DNA from: Psychrobacter sp. 4Dc
GTDB lineage: Bacteria > Pseudomonadota > Gammaproteobacteria > Pseudomonadales > Moraxellaceae
Assembly: GCF_002836715.1 (NCBI RefSeq)
Contig: NZ_CM009116.1
Coordinates: forward strand, 1 to 59,859
Direction: 5' to 3'
DNA length: 59,859 nt
Below, one piece after another: positions 16,012 to 25,422 of the stretch (positions are counted from its first letter, which is position 1; each line of letters begins with the position of its first letter). Under the pieces are notes generated by a model. It saw only the letters and a program-made list of their open reading frames with translations, was not told the origin of the DNA and searched no databases. Both the position numbers and the translations under genes were made by a program.

Positions 16012-16734
16012 ATGAAACAGGCTTTATTGATTTTGTCAGTACTGGGTATGGGCATAGCACAAACGAGTGGTGCTGCTATCACAATCTCTCAAACAAATAA
16101 TACCATCACCAATACTTCTGTGGCATCAAACTACGGTTCATCAAAAAACATCTATAGCACTAGCAGTGGTGCTTATGTTTCTAGTAATGACGAAATCAGT
16201 CAAGCTATTAGCAACCTAAGTGCGCAGGCTAAGCAAAAAGAGAGTCGGCTTTCATCATTAAACAGCCGCTTATACGCTGAAAAACAACAGCAGCAAGTCA
16301 ATACAGTTCCTGATAGCAATTCAGCCCCCGCTATCGCTGCTGCTCGTGCTTCACGAGTGGCTCTATCTGGTAGCTCTGGATACTGTGCCCGTTACGTACG
16401 TAAAGCACTACAATCAGCAGGTTATGAGTTCACCCCCAATCCTTCAGCCTATCAGTACGCCACTCGTGGCACGCTTGATAAAGCAGGTTTTAGCAAAATC
16501 AGTAATGATATGCCAACCCAAGTAGGTGATGTTATTGTCTATGATCGCTCATCAAAGCGTCCACATGGCCATATCCAAATCTTTGATGGCGAAAACTGGA
16601 TTTCTGATTTCCGTCAGAACAGCATCAGCCCATACAGTGGTGTCTATGCTTATACCACATGGCGTGATTCAAAATACGTGGATGACGCATCCGCATCAGA
16701 TCGAAATATCTACCTTGCTATGAATGATAAATAA
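16012..16734 (+). CDS. Secreted CHAP-domain protein, copy 1
   Basis: A 240-residue protein beginning MKQALLILSVLGMGIAQTSG, a clear signal peptide. I therefore prefer the ATG at 16012 to an upstream frame start at 15955. A Ser/Thr/Asn-rich region and a short coiled-coil (about residues 60-90) are followed by a CHAP-type cysteine peptidase/amidase domain: SSGYCARYVRKALQSAGY with candidate nucleophile C125, and KRPHGHIQIFDG with catalytic His (H185 or H187). Such enzymes usually cleave peptidoglycan cross-links or amide bonds. A near-identical copy lies at 55231-55953. The function in metal resistance is unknown; cell wall remodelling is possible. Confidence 0.85.
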   Translation: MKQALLILSVLGMGIAQTSGAAITISQTNNTITNTSVASNYGSSKNIYSTSSGAYVSSNDEISQAISNLSAQAKQKESRLSSLNSRLYAEKQQQQVNTVPDSNSAPAIAAARASRVALSGSSGYCARYVRKALQSAGYEFTPNPSAYQYATRGTLDKAGFSKISNDMPTQVGDVIVYDRSSKRPHGHIQIFDGENWISDFRQNSISPYSGVYAYTTWRDSKYVDDASASDRNIYLAMNDK

Positions 16735-16776
16735 GACCTGATAAGTCAGCACAACATAGTTATTATTTCCTCCAAC

Positions 16777-16813
16777 CCCAGTAGTGATCTTAATATCATT
16801 GCTGGGTTTTTTT
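16777..16813 (+). terminator. Rho-independent terminator after CHAP copy 1
   Basis: CCCAGTAGTGAT pairs with ATCATTGCTGGG (one G-T type and one A-C mismatch) and is followed by seven T residues. The same structure follows copy 2. Confidence 0.85.
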
Positions 16814-16882
16814 GTGCTTAACATCAGGGTGTATTTAACCTTTCATGATTTGATCAGTCAGAAATGAACACTACTAATATCA

Positions 16883-17293
16883 TTACTCATGACAAGAATT
16901 ATCGGCAAGAGCCTTTAATATCCCACATGATACCGCTGGTGCACTACTTGCACATTTCTGGCGCAAAACAGTCAAGTGCTGCTTTAAGTGCATCAGTTCT
17001 TCCATTCGTATTTCTACAGCATAAATTTGCTTATCTAGTAAGGAGCTCACATCACCACAGTCTTTATCAGGTTCCTCCCAAAACTCAAGTAAGATTCGTA
17101 CTTCGTCTAGAGCCATGTCAAGCGTACGGCAGTGTAGGATAAATTGTAGACGCTCAATGTGCTCTTCATTATATAAACGATAATTCCCTGCGCTGCGAGA
17201 AGGCTCAGGTAATAAGTGCTCCTTTTCGTAATAGCGAATGGTTTCCACTGTGGCACCTGTGCGTTTAGCGAGCTCACCAATTTTGATTGTCAT
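16883..17293 (-). CDS. cadR: MerR-family Cd(II)/Pb(II)-responsive regulator
   Basis: A 136-residue MerR-type activator. The N-terminal winged helix IKIGELAKRTGATVETIRYYEKEHLLPEP is followed by the dimerisation helix. A cysteine in DKDCGDV (about C77) and the C-terminal KCASSAPAVSCGI plus SCHE match the metal-binding cysteines of CadR/PbrR proteins. It is divergent from cadA, and a 19-bp-spaced promoter with a dyad lies between them, as in other MerR switches. GAGG precedes the ATG. A scrap of a second copy (3' end only) remains at 56102-56191. Confidence 0.92.
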   Translation of the reverse strand: MTIKIGELAKRTGATVETIRYYEKEHLLPEPSRSAGNYRLYNEEHIERLQFILHCRTLDMALDEVRILLEFWEEPDKDCGDVSSLLDKQIYAVEIRMEELMHLKQHLTVLRQKCASSAPAVSCGILKALADNSCHE

Positions 17294-17379
17294 AATAACC
17301 TCTATGATTTAAATAATTAAAGTGGCTGTAAAGACTGGCGCTAGAGAAATTGAATTTACAAAACTGTAGATAGACAACC

Positions 17380-17410
17380 TTGACTCTAAAGCCACTAGAG
17401 GGTTCATAAT
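17380..17410 (+). promoter_or_regulatory. MerR-type promoter of cadA
   Basis: TTGACT (17380-17385) and CATAAT (17405-17410) are separated by 19 bases, the overlong spacing that MerR-family activators correct by distorting DNA. The dyad CTCTA (17384-17388) / TAGAG (17396-17400) lies inside the spacer and is the expected CadR site. Confidence 0.8.
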
Positions 17411-17435
17411 ACCATTATTCAAAGGGTAAATTATT

Positions 17436-19652
17436 ATGAAATATCATATTGAAGGTATGGACTGTGCCAGTTGCATCGGCAAGATTGAAACAGCTTTGAA
17501 ACGTATGCCTGGGGTTTCTGATGTTGAGCTAAATTTTGCTACAGAAACGCTAGAGCTAAGCTTGGCCCCTGATGCGCCGACTCAGGCTAGTGATATTGAA
17601 AAAACCATCAAAAGCCTAGGGTTCGGTATATCTGCCAATACTGGTCAACAAACTGTATCGGCTATTGATATTGACAGCGACAATCAGATGGCTCCGCAGG
17701 ATAAGCGGTGGTGGCAAACTCAAAAAGGCAAACAGGTTGTTGGTCTCGGTATTTTGATGGGCAGCGCTTATGCACTGTCACTACTGTTCCCCGCTTATGG
17801 GATATGGGTGTTTGCCATCGCTGTGATTGTAGGCGTTTTTCCATTTGCACGCAAAGCCTTAGCACTGGCTAAAACAGGTTCATTCTTTTCAATTGAAACG
17901 CTGATGTCCGTCGCCGTGCTTGGCGCACTTATCATTGGTGAAGCTGAAGAGGCCGCAGCGGTTGTCTTTTTGTTCTCAATCGGTGAACTGTTTGAGAGTA
18001 TCGCTGCTGATCGCGCTCGCGCTGGCATCAGAGCCTTATCATCGCTGGTTCCGAAAAGTGCGATTTTACTTGATGCTCAAGGTGGGCAGCGTAACGTTCC
18101 AGCGACTTCACTACAAGTGAATGACCTTGTGCTGGTGCGTCCTGGAGATAGGGTATCTGCTGATGGTTCCATTGTTCAAGGTGCGTCCAGCCTTGATGAT
18201 TCGCCCGTGACGGGAGAGTCTGTTCCTGTTGCCAAGACGATGGGTGACAATGTATTTGCAGGGTCAATTAACATCGATGGTGTGCTCCAAGTGCGCGTAG
18301 AAAAGACAGCCGCCGATAACACTATTTCGCGCATTATTGATTTGGTAGAGCAAGCGCAAGCTTCCAAAGCACCCACTGCCCGTTTTATTGAGAAATTCAG
18401 TCGTTACTATACACCGGCTGTGATGGCTATTGCCGCCCTAATTATCATCGTCCCACCGTTAACCATGGGCGGAGATTGGTCAACTTGGTTATATCGAGGT
18501 CTAGCCTTATTATTGATCGCTTGTCCTTGTGCTCTTGTGCTCTCAACACCAGCTGCTATCGCCTCTGGTCTAGCGGTCGGTGCGCGCCGCGGCTTGCTGA
18601 TCAAGGGCGGTAGTGCTTTAGAAACCATCGGCCAAGTGAAGACAGTCGCTTTTGACAAGACAGGCACTTTAACTGAAGGCAAACCACGCGTGACCGATGT
18701 TGTTGACATTACACAAGAGTATTCAAGTGTTCAAGGTCAGGATTCTCAGGATCAGGGTTCTCAAGGTAAAGATAAGGTATTGGCGCTCTTTGCCAGTGTG
18801 GAGACAGGTTCTAGTCACCCGCTTGCTGAAGCTATTGTCAGTCATGCCAAAGCCGCCAAAGTTGTCATACCTGTGGCTTCTAAAGCTTCTGCTACTGCGG
18901 GTAAAGCGGTACACGCAACTATCGCTGGGCGCGCGCTAGCTATCGGTTCGCCTGTTTATGCCGCAGATGAGGCATCAATTTCAGCCGAGCAACAGGCACA
19001 AATCGAGGCGCTGCAAAATGAGGGCAAGACCGTCTCAGTTCTTTTCGATGAGCAAAGTCGAGAAGTGCTTGGATTGGTCGCACTAAGAGACGAGTTACGA
19101 GACGACGCTCATGAAGGTGTGGCTCAACTTAAAGCGATGGGTGTGCGCTCCGTCATGCTAACAGGCGACAACCGCTTAACCGCTCAAGCACTTGCCAGTA
19201 ATTTAGACGTGGAATGGGAAGCTGAGCTGTTGCCTGAGGACAAACTGCGCTTGCTTAACGAGATGAAGAATAACAGAAAAATAGCGATGGTGGGTGATGG
19301 TATTAACGATGCGCCAGCACTAGCAACCGCTGATGTTGGCATCGCGATGGGTGGTGGTACCGATGTGGCCATTGAGACGGCCGATATCGCATTATTAAAA
19401 AGTCGTGTTACAGACATGGCCCATCTGATTGCACTTTCGCGTGCCACCATGCGCAACATTCATCAGAACGTCATTTTCGCTTTAGGTCTCAAAGGCGTCT
19501 TTCTGATCACGACCGTATTCGGCATTACTGGACTATGGATTGCGGTTCTAGCTGATGCTGGAGCAACAGTGCTCGTTACTCTCAATGCGTTACGTTTACT
19601 GCGCTTTAAAGGCGCGCCTCCACTGGTAACTCCGCCTAAAGTAGTTAAATAA
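17436..19652 (+). CDS. cadA: Cd/Zn/Pb-exporting P1B-type ATPase
   Basis: A 738-residue inner-membrane pump that exports Cd(II), Zn(II) or Pb(II). One N-terminal HMA domain has GMDCASCIGKIE. The actuator loop shows DDSPVTGESVPV. The membrane metal site CPCAL, the phosphorylation motif DKTGTLTEG, the nucleotide-domain SSHPLAEAI and the hinge [11 protein letters not shown] are all present. The DKTGTLT-to-SSHP interval has a short Ser/Gln/Asp repeat (SVQGQDSQDQGSQGKDK) not common in the family. It is divergent from cadR and should be induced through the 19-bp-spaced promoter. A scrap of a second cadA lies at 56199-56272. Confidence 0.95.
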   Translation: MKYHIEGMDCASCIGKIETALKRMPGVSDVELNFATETLELSLAPDAPTQASDIEKTIKSLGFGISANTGQQTVSAIDIDSDNQMAPQDKRWWQTQKGKQVVGLGILMGSAYALSLLFPAYGIWVFAIAVIVGVFPFARKALALAKTGSFFSIETLMSVAVLGALIIGEAEEAAAVVFLFSIGELFESIAADRARAGIRALSSLVPKSAILLDAQGGQRNVPATSLQVNDLVLVRPGDRVSADGSIVQGASSLDDSPVTGESVPVAKTMGDNVFAGSINIDGVLQVRVEKTAADNTISRIIDLVEQAQASKAPTARFIEKFSRYYTPAVMAIAALIIIVPPLTMGGDWSTWLYRGLALLLIACPCALVLSTPAAIASGLAVGARRGLLIKGGSALETIGQVKTVAFDKTGTLTEGKPRVTDVVDITQEYSSVQGQDSQDQGSQGKDKVLALFASVETGSSHPLAEAIVSHAKAAKVVIPVASKASATAGKAVHATIAGRALAIGSPVYAADEASISAEQQAQIEALQNEGKTVSVLFDEQSREVLGLVALRDELRDDAHEGVAQLKAMGVRSVMLTGDNRLTAQALASNLDVEWEAELLPEDKLRLLNEMKNNRKIAMVGDGINDAPALATADVGIAMGGGTDVAIETADIALLKSRVTDMAHLIALSRATMRNIHQNVIFALGLKGVFLITTVFGITGLWIAVLADAGATVLVTLNALRLLRFKGAPPLVTPPKVVK

Positions 19653-19773
19653 AACCCTTCGAAATCAATTAAAAACTAGAGATAGCAGCAGATTTCGGGG
19701 GTGGGTTCTAATAATAAAAATTCCACCGCTACAGTAAACTGCAACCGCATTAGAGTAAATAAGGTTAGACCGT

Positions 19774-21822
19774 ATGTTGATTACAGAATTGGGCTATTTT
19801 GCCTTGCTTACCGCTTTTGTATTGGCGTTATTGCAGGTAATTCTGCCAACTATTGGTGTTATTCGTAACCAAGTTGCTTGGCAACGACTAGCCCCTAGCT
19901 TAGCTTGGGCACAGTTTGCCGCCATGATAACGTCATTTGGCGCTTTGATAGCAGGTTTTTATTATAATGATTTTAGCCTCAGTTACGTCGCGCAGCATTC
20001 CAATACGCTGTTGCCTTGGTACTATAAGTTATCGGCGACATGGGGCGGACACGAGGGCTCTTTGCTGCTATGGATGACCATCATGGCCACATGGTGTGCA
20101 CTGGTATCATACTTTAGTCGCGGCTTGCCGTTATCAATGCGTGCGCGGGTATTAGTTATTTTGGCCGGTGTACAGTTAATGATGCTAACAATGCTGATAT
20201 TTACCTCGTCACCGTTTGAGCGTACCTTACCCAATCTAGCGGTCGATGGCGCTGATTTAAATCCTGTCCTACAAGATTTCGGTCTGATTATTCATCCGCC
20301 CATGTTATATATGGGCTATGTGGGTATGGTAGTGCCTTTTGCATTTTGTATGGCGGCATTGTGGGAAGGGCGTTTAGATGCTGCTTGGACACGCTGGTCA
20401 CGTCCATGGGCGCTGGCGGCTTGGGGATTTTTGACCATTGGTATTGCACTGGGCTCGTGGTGGGCCTACTACGAGCTTGGCTGGGGCGGTTGGTGGTTTT
20501 GGGATCCGGTAGAGAACGCCTCGTTTATGCCTTGGCTTGTCGGCTTAGCATTGCTGCATTCATTAGCAGTCACTGAAAAGCGCGGGGTGTTTAAAGCATG
20601 GACCATCATGCTGGCTATTTTCGCCTTTGCCTTAAGCTTGCTTGGCACGTTCCTGGTACGCTCTGGAGTCCTTACCTCAGTGCATTCGTTTGCCGCTGAT
20701 CCGACGCGTGGTTTGGTTATCTTAGCTATTCTTGGCATTATCATCGGTAGTGGTCTATTGATGTTTGCCGTTCGCGGTTGGCGTTTAACCGTTGAAAGTC
20801 AATATCAGCTGATTTCACGTGAGTCCTTTTTAGTGATCAACAACGCCATCATTTTGATTGCAACCTTAGTGGTGTTGCTCGGCACCCTCTATCCTATTAT
20901 CGCTGATGCCTTTGGTTTAGGACAAGTGTCCGTCGGCCCTCCTTATTTTAATGCATTATTTGTACCTTTAACGTGGCTGTTATTAATAGCTATGGGTATG
21001 GGCTCAAATATTCGCTGGAAAAAAGACACCCGTCCACTACTGGGTATAGGCATGGTCATCGCCGTTAGTAGCTTAGTATTAGCCGCCATTATTACTTACT
21101 TTGTTAATCCATCGTCTATGCTTAATATTGGTGTGACTTTAGCCGTTAGCTTTTGGGTACTGCTATGGATGGCAGTTGATTTTAAAGATAAAACTAAGAA
21201 TGCGCCTAATCTTTTTAACGGTTTGCGGCAGTTGCGTCTGAGCTATTGGGGTCAACAGACTGCTCATATTGGCGTATTGGTTGCTGTCATTGGCATAGCC
21301 TTTACTAGTAGCTTGAGTATTGAGCGTGACGTAGCAATGGGTATTGGCGATACAGTCAATGTTCAAGGTTACGATTTTGAAGTAACTGAATTTTTTGAAA
21401 TAAAGGGGAGTAACTTTGATGCAACGCAAGCTGAGGTTGTAGTGACTAAGAATGGCCAAGAAGTGGCAACGCTATATCCTGAAAAACGTACGTATATTAT
21501 CAGCACTATGCCAACAACTGAGGCCGCTATTGACCCCAATCTTATGCGCGATGTTTATGTCGCACTGGGCGAACCTATTGCCGATGGTAGTAACCAATGG
21601 GCATTAAGGATTTATGTAAAACCATTAATTCGCTGGATTTGGTTAGGGGCAATTATCATGGCTCTAGGTGGATTAATTAGCATGCTTGATAAACGATACC
21701 GCATCAAAAAAGTTAAAGCTCCATTGCTAGTTACTGGTGATCTGGCTACTGATGGAGTCAATGAGGTAGCTATTGAACAGGCAATCTCAGCATCGACGAT
21801 GTCGACACTAAAGGAGAAATAA
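19774..21822 (+). CDS. ccmF: Cytochrome c heme lyase subunit CcmF, copy 1
   Basis: A 682-residue polytopic membrane protein that, with CcmH/I, attaches heme to apocytochrome c in System I maturation. The tryptophan-rich WWD-type motif is intact (GWGGWWFWDPVENASFMPWL), and conserved periplasmic and membrane histidines flank it (TWGGHEGSLLLW, LIIHPPMLYMGY). A large periplasmic loop near residues 500-610 and a final membrane segment match full-length CcmF. It starts a tight plus-strand operon ccmFGHI with 0-4 base junctions. The ccmABCDE genes that normally precede it are absent from the window, so heme delivery by CcmE must come from elsewhere. A diverged paralogue lies at 34133-36187. Confidence 0.95.
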   Translation: MLITELGYFALLTAFVLALLQVILPTIGVIRNQVAWQRLAPSLAWAQFAAMITSFGALIAGFYYNDFSLSYVAQHSNTLLPWYYKLSATWGGHEGSLLLWMTIMATWCALVSYFSRGLPLSMRARVLVILAGVQLMMLTMLIFTSSPFERTLPNLAVDGADLNPVLQDFGLIIHPPMLYMGYVGMVVPFAFCMAALWEGRLDAAWTRWSRPWALAAWGFLTIGIALGSWWAYYELGWGGWWFWDPVENASFMPWLVGLALLHSLAVTEKRGVFKAWTIMLAIFAFALSLLGTFLVRSGVLTSVHSFAADPTRGLVILAILGIIIGSGLLMFAVRGWRLTVESQYQLISRESFLVINNAIILIATLVVLLGTLYPIIADAFGLGQVSVGPPYFNALFVPLTWLLLIAMGMGSNIRWKKDTRPLLGIGMVIAVSSLVLAAIITYFVNPSSMLNIGVTLAVSFWVLLWMAVDFKDKTKNAPNLFNGLRQLRLSYWGQQTAHIGVLVAVIGIAFTSSLSIERDVAMGIGDTVNVQGYDFEVTEFFEIKGSNFDATQAEVVVTKNGQEVATLYPEKRTYIISTMPTTEAAIDPNLMRDVYVALGEPIADGSNQWALRIYVKPLIRWIWLGAIIMALGGLISMLDKRYRIKKVKAPLLVTGDLATDGVNEVAIEQAISASTMSTLKEK

Positions 21823-22485
21823 ATGACTATGTCGAATAATACTCCTGAGCAAAAAGATAGCCAAAACAGTAAGCAGCGTAACCCAAAGACAATGAAAAAA
21901 AAGCAGACGAAGCTATGGTTCTTAATTCCGCTTATCCTCTTTTTTGGTTTGGTAGTTATATTGTACATGCGCTTAGGTAAACCAACAGACATTGTGACCA
22001 ATACCGCTCTTGAGCGTCCGGTTCCTACCTTTGAGCTGCCGTTATTAGCAGATACTACCCGTACTATCACCAATGATAATTTGCCGGATAAGCCGTTTTT
22101 ACTTAATGTTTGGGGCTCATGGTGCCCAACTTGCGTTATTGAGCATCCGTTTTTAATGCAACTAGAAGAGCGCGGCGTTGATATCGTTGGTGTGAATTAT
22201 AAGGATGAGATTGGTAATGCGCTCAGTTACTTAAACCGAGGCGGTGATCCATTTTCTATGTCTATTCAGGATTCATTGGGTCAGTTTGCTCTAGACTTAG
22301 GCATAACTGGTGCGCCCGAAACCTTTGTTGTGGATGGAGATGGCATCATTCGTCAGCATATTGTTGGTGAGGTTAATGAAGCCAATTGGCAACAGCGTGT
22401 TAAGCCGTGCCTGACCGTACTTAATGAGGCTAATAAGAACAACGATAGTCCTGATCTCATTCAGGTTGAGGAGATGTGCAAATGA
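21823..22485 (+). CDS. ccmG: Thiol:disulfide interchange protein CcmG/DsbE, copy 1
   Basis: A 220-residue membrane-anchored thioredoxin-like protein that keeps the CxxCH cysteines of apocytochromes reduced. One N-terminal membrane segment (about residues 30-50) is followed by the thioredoxin fold with NVWGSWCPTCVIEHPFL as active site and GAPETFVVDGDGIIRQH carrying the cis-proline region. AAGGAG precedes the ATG, which directly follows the ccmF stop. It overlaps ccmH by four bases when ccmH starts at 22482. The N-terminal tail (about 28 residues, Asn/Gln/Lys-rich) is longer than in E. coli. Confidence 0.95.
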   Translation: MTMSNNTPEQKDSQNSKQRNPKTMKKKQTKLWFLIPLILFFGLVVILYMRLGKPTDIVTNTALERPVPTFELPLLADTTRTITNDNLPDKPFLLNVWGSWCPTCVIEHPFLMQLEERGVDIVGVNYKDEIGNALSYLNRGGDPFSMSIQDSLGQFALDLGITGAPETFVVDGDGIIRQHIVGEVNEANWQQRVKPCLTVLNEANKNNDSPDLIQVEEMCK

Positions 22486-23051
22486 ACGTTATTCGAATAA
22501 GAGCTCCTCAACTAAAACCCAATATAGTTTTAAAACTAGCAAGCTTAATACTAGCGTGTCTGCTTAACATGACGGCAAACGCAGCTATTGACGTATACGA
22601 TTTTGACTCACCACAGCAAGAAGCTCAGTATCGTGGATTAATAGAAGAGTTTCGCTGCCCAAAATGCCAAAATCAAAACCTTGCAGCCTCTGATGCACCG
22701 ATTGCACAGGATCTAAAGCAAAAAGTCTATGATTTAATTAAAGATAGACGTAGTGATGCTGAAATACGCGTCTATATGCAAGAGCGCTACGGTGACTTTA
22801 TTAGCTACAAGCCGCCTATGCGACCATCAACATGGATCCTATGGTTTTTTCCACCACTATTATTGCTCGTCTTAATTATTGGTTGGTTTTGGCAAAGTAA
22901 GCGTCGCCAAGTTGTTGCCCGTGGTCAAAGCGGCGTCACAGTGAACAGTACTGCTGCCTTGACCTCTACGGAAAAGGCTGAGCTTGATCGTCTATTATCG
23001 CAAGCTGAGAGTGTCGACCACGACATTACTAGCCTAGAGGACAAAAAATGA
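22482..23051 (+). CDS. ccmH: Cytochrome c maturation protein CcmH, copy 1
   Basis: A 189-residue protein with a signal segment, the family motif FRCPKCQNQNLAASDAPIA (CxxC that reduces or holds the apocytochrome) and a C-terminal membrane helix STWILWFFPPLLLLVLIIGW. I chose the ATG at 22482, which overlaps the ccmG stop as ATGA; a GTG at 22476 would add two residues. It overlaps ccmI by four bases. This is the short CcmH type, with the TPR part encoded separately as ccmI. Confidence 0.93.
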   Translation: MNVIRIRAPQLKPNIVLKLASLILACLLNMTANAAIDVYDFDSPQQEAQYRGLIEEFRCPKCQNQNLAASDAPIAQDLKQKVYDLIKDRRSDAEIRVYMQERYGDFISYKPPMRPSTWILWFFPPLLLLVLIIGWFWQSKRRQVVARGQSGVTVNSTAALTSTEKAELDRLLSQAESVDHDITSLEDKK

Positions 23052-24328
23052 CTCTATTTTCTACTTTTGGCTTATTTGTAACTCTAAGCTTGCTGATTGC
23101 TCTTATATTTGCGCTGATTGCTATTATGCCATGGCTACGAGCACCGCGTTTGCAGTCCAAACCAATAGACAATCAACTGCTAGATATTAATGTTGCAGTA
23201 TTTCGCGAACGTTTAGCTGAGCTACAAACAGATAAAGACAGCGGTACTATTAATAATAGCCATTATCAAAATCAAAAGCTGGAGCTTGAGCGTCAGCTAT
23301 TAGATGCGCAGCGTCAGATAACACCTATGGTCACCCCTGATGTCAAAAGCCGTTTAATTGTCGCAGCTTGGATCCCAATATTGGCTGCAATGGCGTATTT
23401 ACTAATAGGCAATCGTACGCCCGTGTTTGATTTGTGGACAGCTGAGGACAAAGTAGGACAAGTGGCTGACGACCTATTGACAGCTAAAATTGACAAGCCG
23501 CCATCATGGGCGTTTGAAGATGGTCGTCAACTGATTAGCGCCATGCAAACCAATGTTCATCGTAATGCTGATGATCCTAATCGCTGGATGCGCCTATCCG
23601 AGCTTTTCTTATCTATGGAGGCAACTGATTCTGCGCTGGAAGCCTTATCTCGTGCCTATCGTTTAGCTCCTGAAAATGAAGAAATCGCCACCACTTATGC
23701 TCAGACTAGCTTTTTCGTTAATGAAGGTCAGTTAGACGCCAATATTCGCCGTGTATTACAAGCTATATTAGCTAAGAATCCGCAGCATGAACGGGCTCAA
23801 ATGCTCATGGCAATGGGTGAGACTCGTAGTAGTAACTTTGCCCAAGCGCAAGGTTGGATTAAACGCTTACAAGGCAGCATTGTGGCCAAACCAGGTGATC
23901 ATACTAAAGCTTTAGCAAGCTTAGATGAGTTAAGCAACTACGTTAGCACGCAAGAAAAGCAAGCGCTAGAAGGTATTGACGTGACAGTGAAAATTAACGC
24001 TAATTTATTACCGTTAGTGAAAGCTGATGATGTGTTGTTTGTTGCGATACGTGACGTTAAAGGAGGTCCACCGTTTGCCGCCAAACGTTTACCCATTAGT
24101 GTTATTGAGCAAGGTGAGGCCAGTATCCGCTTAAGCAATCTTGATGCGATGATGCCAGATCGCACGTTAAATTCAGCTCGTAGTGACAAAACTCAGTTAG
24201 CAGTCGTTGCTCGTATTAGTCATAGCGGTAATGCCATAGCAGAGTCAGGCGACTTATCGGGTAATCCGATAGTGATTAGTGCTGAACAGACTCAGGTTAA
24301 TATTGAAATCAATCAACAGATTCCCTAA
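23048..24328 (+). CDS. ccmI: Cytochrome c maturation protein CcmI (TPR protein), copy 1
   Basis: A 426-residue protein with two membrane segments at about residues 5-30 and 105-122 separated by a cytoplasmic region (INVAVFRERLAELQTDKDSGTI), then a periplasmic TPR region (about 150-280) with DDPNRWMRLSELFLSMEATDSALEALSRAYRLAPENEEI, and a C-terminal domain. CcmI binds the apocytochrome C-terminus and presents it to CcmFH. It closes the ccmFGHI operon, and 141 bases separate it from lspA. A paralogue lies at 31653-32933 with strong similarity throughout. Confidence 0.92.
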   Translation: MTLFSTFGLFVTLSLLIALIFALIAIMPWLRAPRLQSKPIDNQLLDINVAVFRERLAELQTDKDSGTINNSHYQNQKLELERQLLDAQRQITPMVTPDVKSRLIVAAWIPILAAMAYLLIGNRTPVFDLWTAEDKVGQVADDLLTAKIDKPPSWAFEDGRQLISAMQTNVHRNADDPNRWMRLSELFLSMEATDSALEALSRAYRLAPENEEIATTYAQTSFFVNEGQLDANIRRVLQAILAKNPQHERAQMLMAMGETRSSNFAQAQGWIKRLQGSIVAKPGDHTKALASLDELSNYVSTQEKQALEGIDVTVKINANLLPLVKADDVLFVAIRDVKGGPPFAAKRLPISVIEQGEASIRLSNLDAMMPDRTLNSARSDKTQLAVVARISHSGNAIAESGDLSGNPIVISAEQTQVNIEINQQIP

Positions 24329-24469
24329 TAAAAAATTATTACCGTAAGTTTCATAATACCAGAGCGGTAAGTGGAGCCGTTTTTAAAAGTGGCGCTATTA
24401 ATAGTCGTATACTAAAAACATATACGTTTAACATTGTTCATTGTATAAACACAGATAAAGAAAACAACT

Positions 24470-25177
24470 ATGACTGAATCTACCGACAGATTAGATAGTA
24501 CTAAATTGAATAGCGTTGAATCGGCTAGTACTAATATTGCTGACAATAAAGTACCTATAGCTGTGAGTAGTACTCATCAATCAATTGACTCTAAAACCAT
24601 GAATCATACGCCTAAAGCTATGTACGTAACCTCAGGCAACTCGATAACACCTAAAGGTAAGTTGAATAAAATGCCAAAAATGGTTGCCAATGGCAGTCGC
24701 GCTTTTATCTGGTATTTGTTGGCGATAATGGTATTAATACTTGATCAATGGACTAAGTGGTTGGCCCAAACCAAATTAGCGTTCAATGACCCCGTACCGG
24801 TCATTGAACCATTTCTCAACTGGACACTCGCTTATAACTATGGGGCAGCATTTAGCTTTTTAGCCGACGCTGGCGGTTGGCAGAAATGGTTTTTCTCAGG
24901 CTTAGCTTTTGTAATGGCTATCTTTTTAACGGTTTATTTAATCAAAGCGCCACGTGCAGCCAAGCTATTGTCCATGGGGTTAGCCTTAATGCTCGGTGGT
25001 GCGATTGGCAACTTAATCGATCGTTTAAGAATTGGTAAAGTGGTTGACTTTATCCATGTGCATTATGCTGATGTCTGGAATTATCCTATTTTCAATGTTG
25101 CAGATATAGGTGTCTGTGTCGGTGTCGCATTGATTATAATTGACATGATATTTTTAGAAAGTAAGCGTAATAAATAA
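24470..25177 (+). CDS. lspA: Signal peptidase II (lipoprotein signal peptidase)
   Basis: A 235-residue protein. The C-terminal 160 residues are a complete LspA with four membrane segments and the two catalytic aspartates in conserved boxes: NLIDRLRIGKVVDFIHVHY and FNVADIGVCVG. The enzyme cleaves prolipoproteins before the lipidated cysteine. About 75 N-terminal residues, hydrophilic and Ser/Thr/Lys-rich, precede the first membrane segment and are not part of the usual family core. Internal starts (Met69 or Met72, MVANGSRAF) would give the ordinary length, so the true start is uncertain. It follows ccmFGHI and is one of three lipoprotein maturation genes on this element. Confidence 0.94.
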   Translation: MTESTDRLDSTKLNSVESASTNIADNKVPIAVSSTHQSIDSKTMNHTPKAMYVTSGNSITPKGKLNKMPKMVANGSRAFIWYLLAIMVLILDQWTKWLAQTKLAFNDPVPVIEPFLNWTLAYNYGAAFSFLADAGGWQKWFFSGLAFVMAIFLTVYLIKAPRAAKLLSMGLALMLGGAIGNLIDRLRIGKVVDFIHVHYADVWNYPIFNVADIGVCVGVALIIIDMIFLESKRNK

Positions 25178-25422
25178 GCACATTGATGCCGATTATCACA
25201 AACAAAATGAACTAGCGTCGTAGTCACTCTATACGGAAAAATACTTTTTATACTTGAGTATGTTTATAAAATGTGAACTGGAAGGTAATGTATGACTGGT
25301 ATAGGTACTCACTCATTTTAGGTCTTAAAACCCAATACTTAAAAGCTCTGCGTAGAGCCATTATTATAGAGACATTGAATAATCCATAAATTCTTTATTG
25401 ATAATAACAAAAGGAAAATATA

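Larger units (their letters stand above)
15350..17000 (+). repeat. Segmental duplication, copy 1 (CHAP gene, leader and cadR end)
   Basis: This segment is repeated in direct orientation at about 54580-56200. Similarity covers the leader hairpin, the whole CHAP gene, its terminator and the 3' end of cadR. In copy 1 the segment runs on into intact cadR and cadA. Confidence 0.85.
19740..24420 (+). repeat. Large inverted duplication, arm 1 (ccmFGHI copy 1)
   Basis: This arm corresponds in inverted orientation to about 31560-36220. Similarity extends beyond the genes at both ends: GGTTAGACCGTATGTT before ccmF and GTAAGTTTCATAATAC after ccmI occur in both (GGTTAGACCGTATGTT also precedes the other ccmF). 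Divergence is substantial, so the duplication is old or the copies came from different donors. Confidence 0.85.

Noticed and set aside
16864..17142. Plus-strand frame opposite cadR
   Set aside because: Antisense shadow of the regulator gene.
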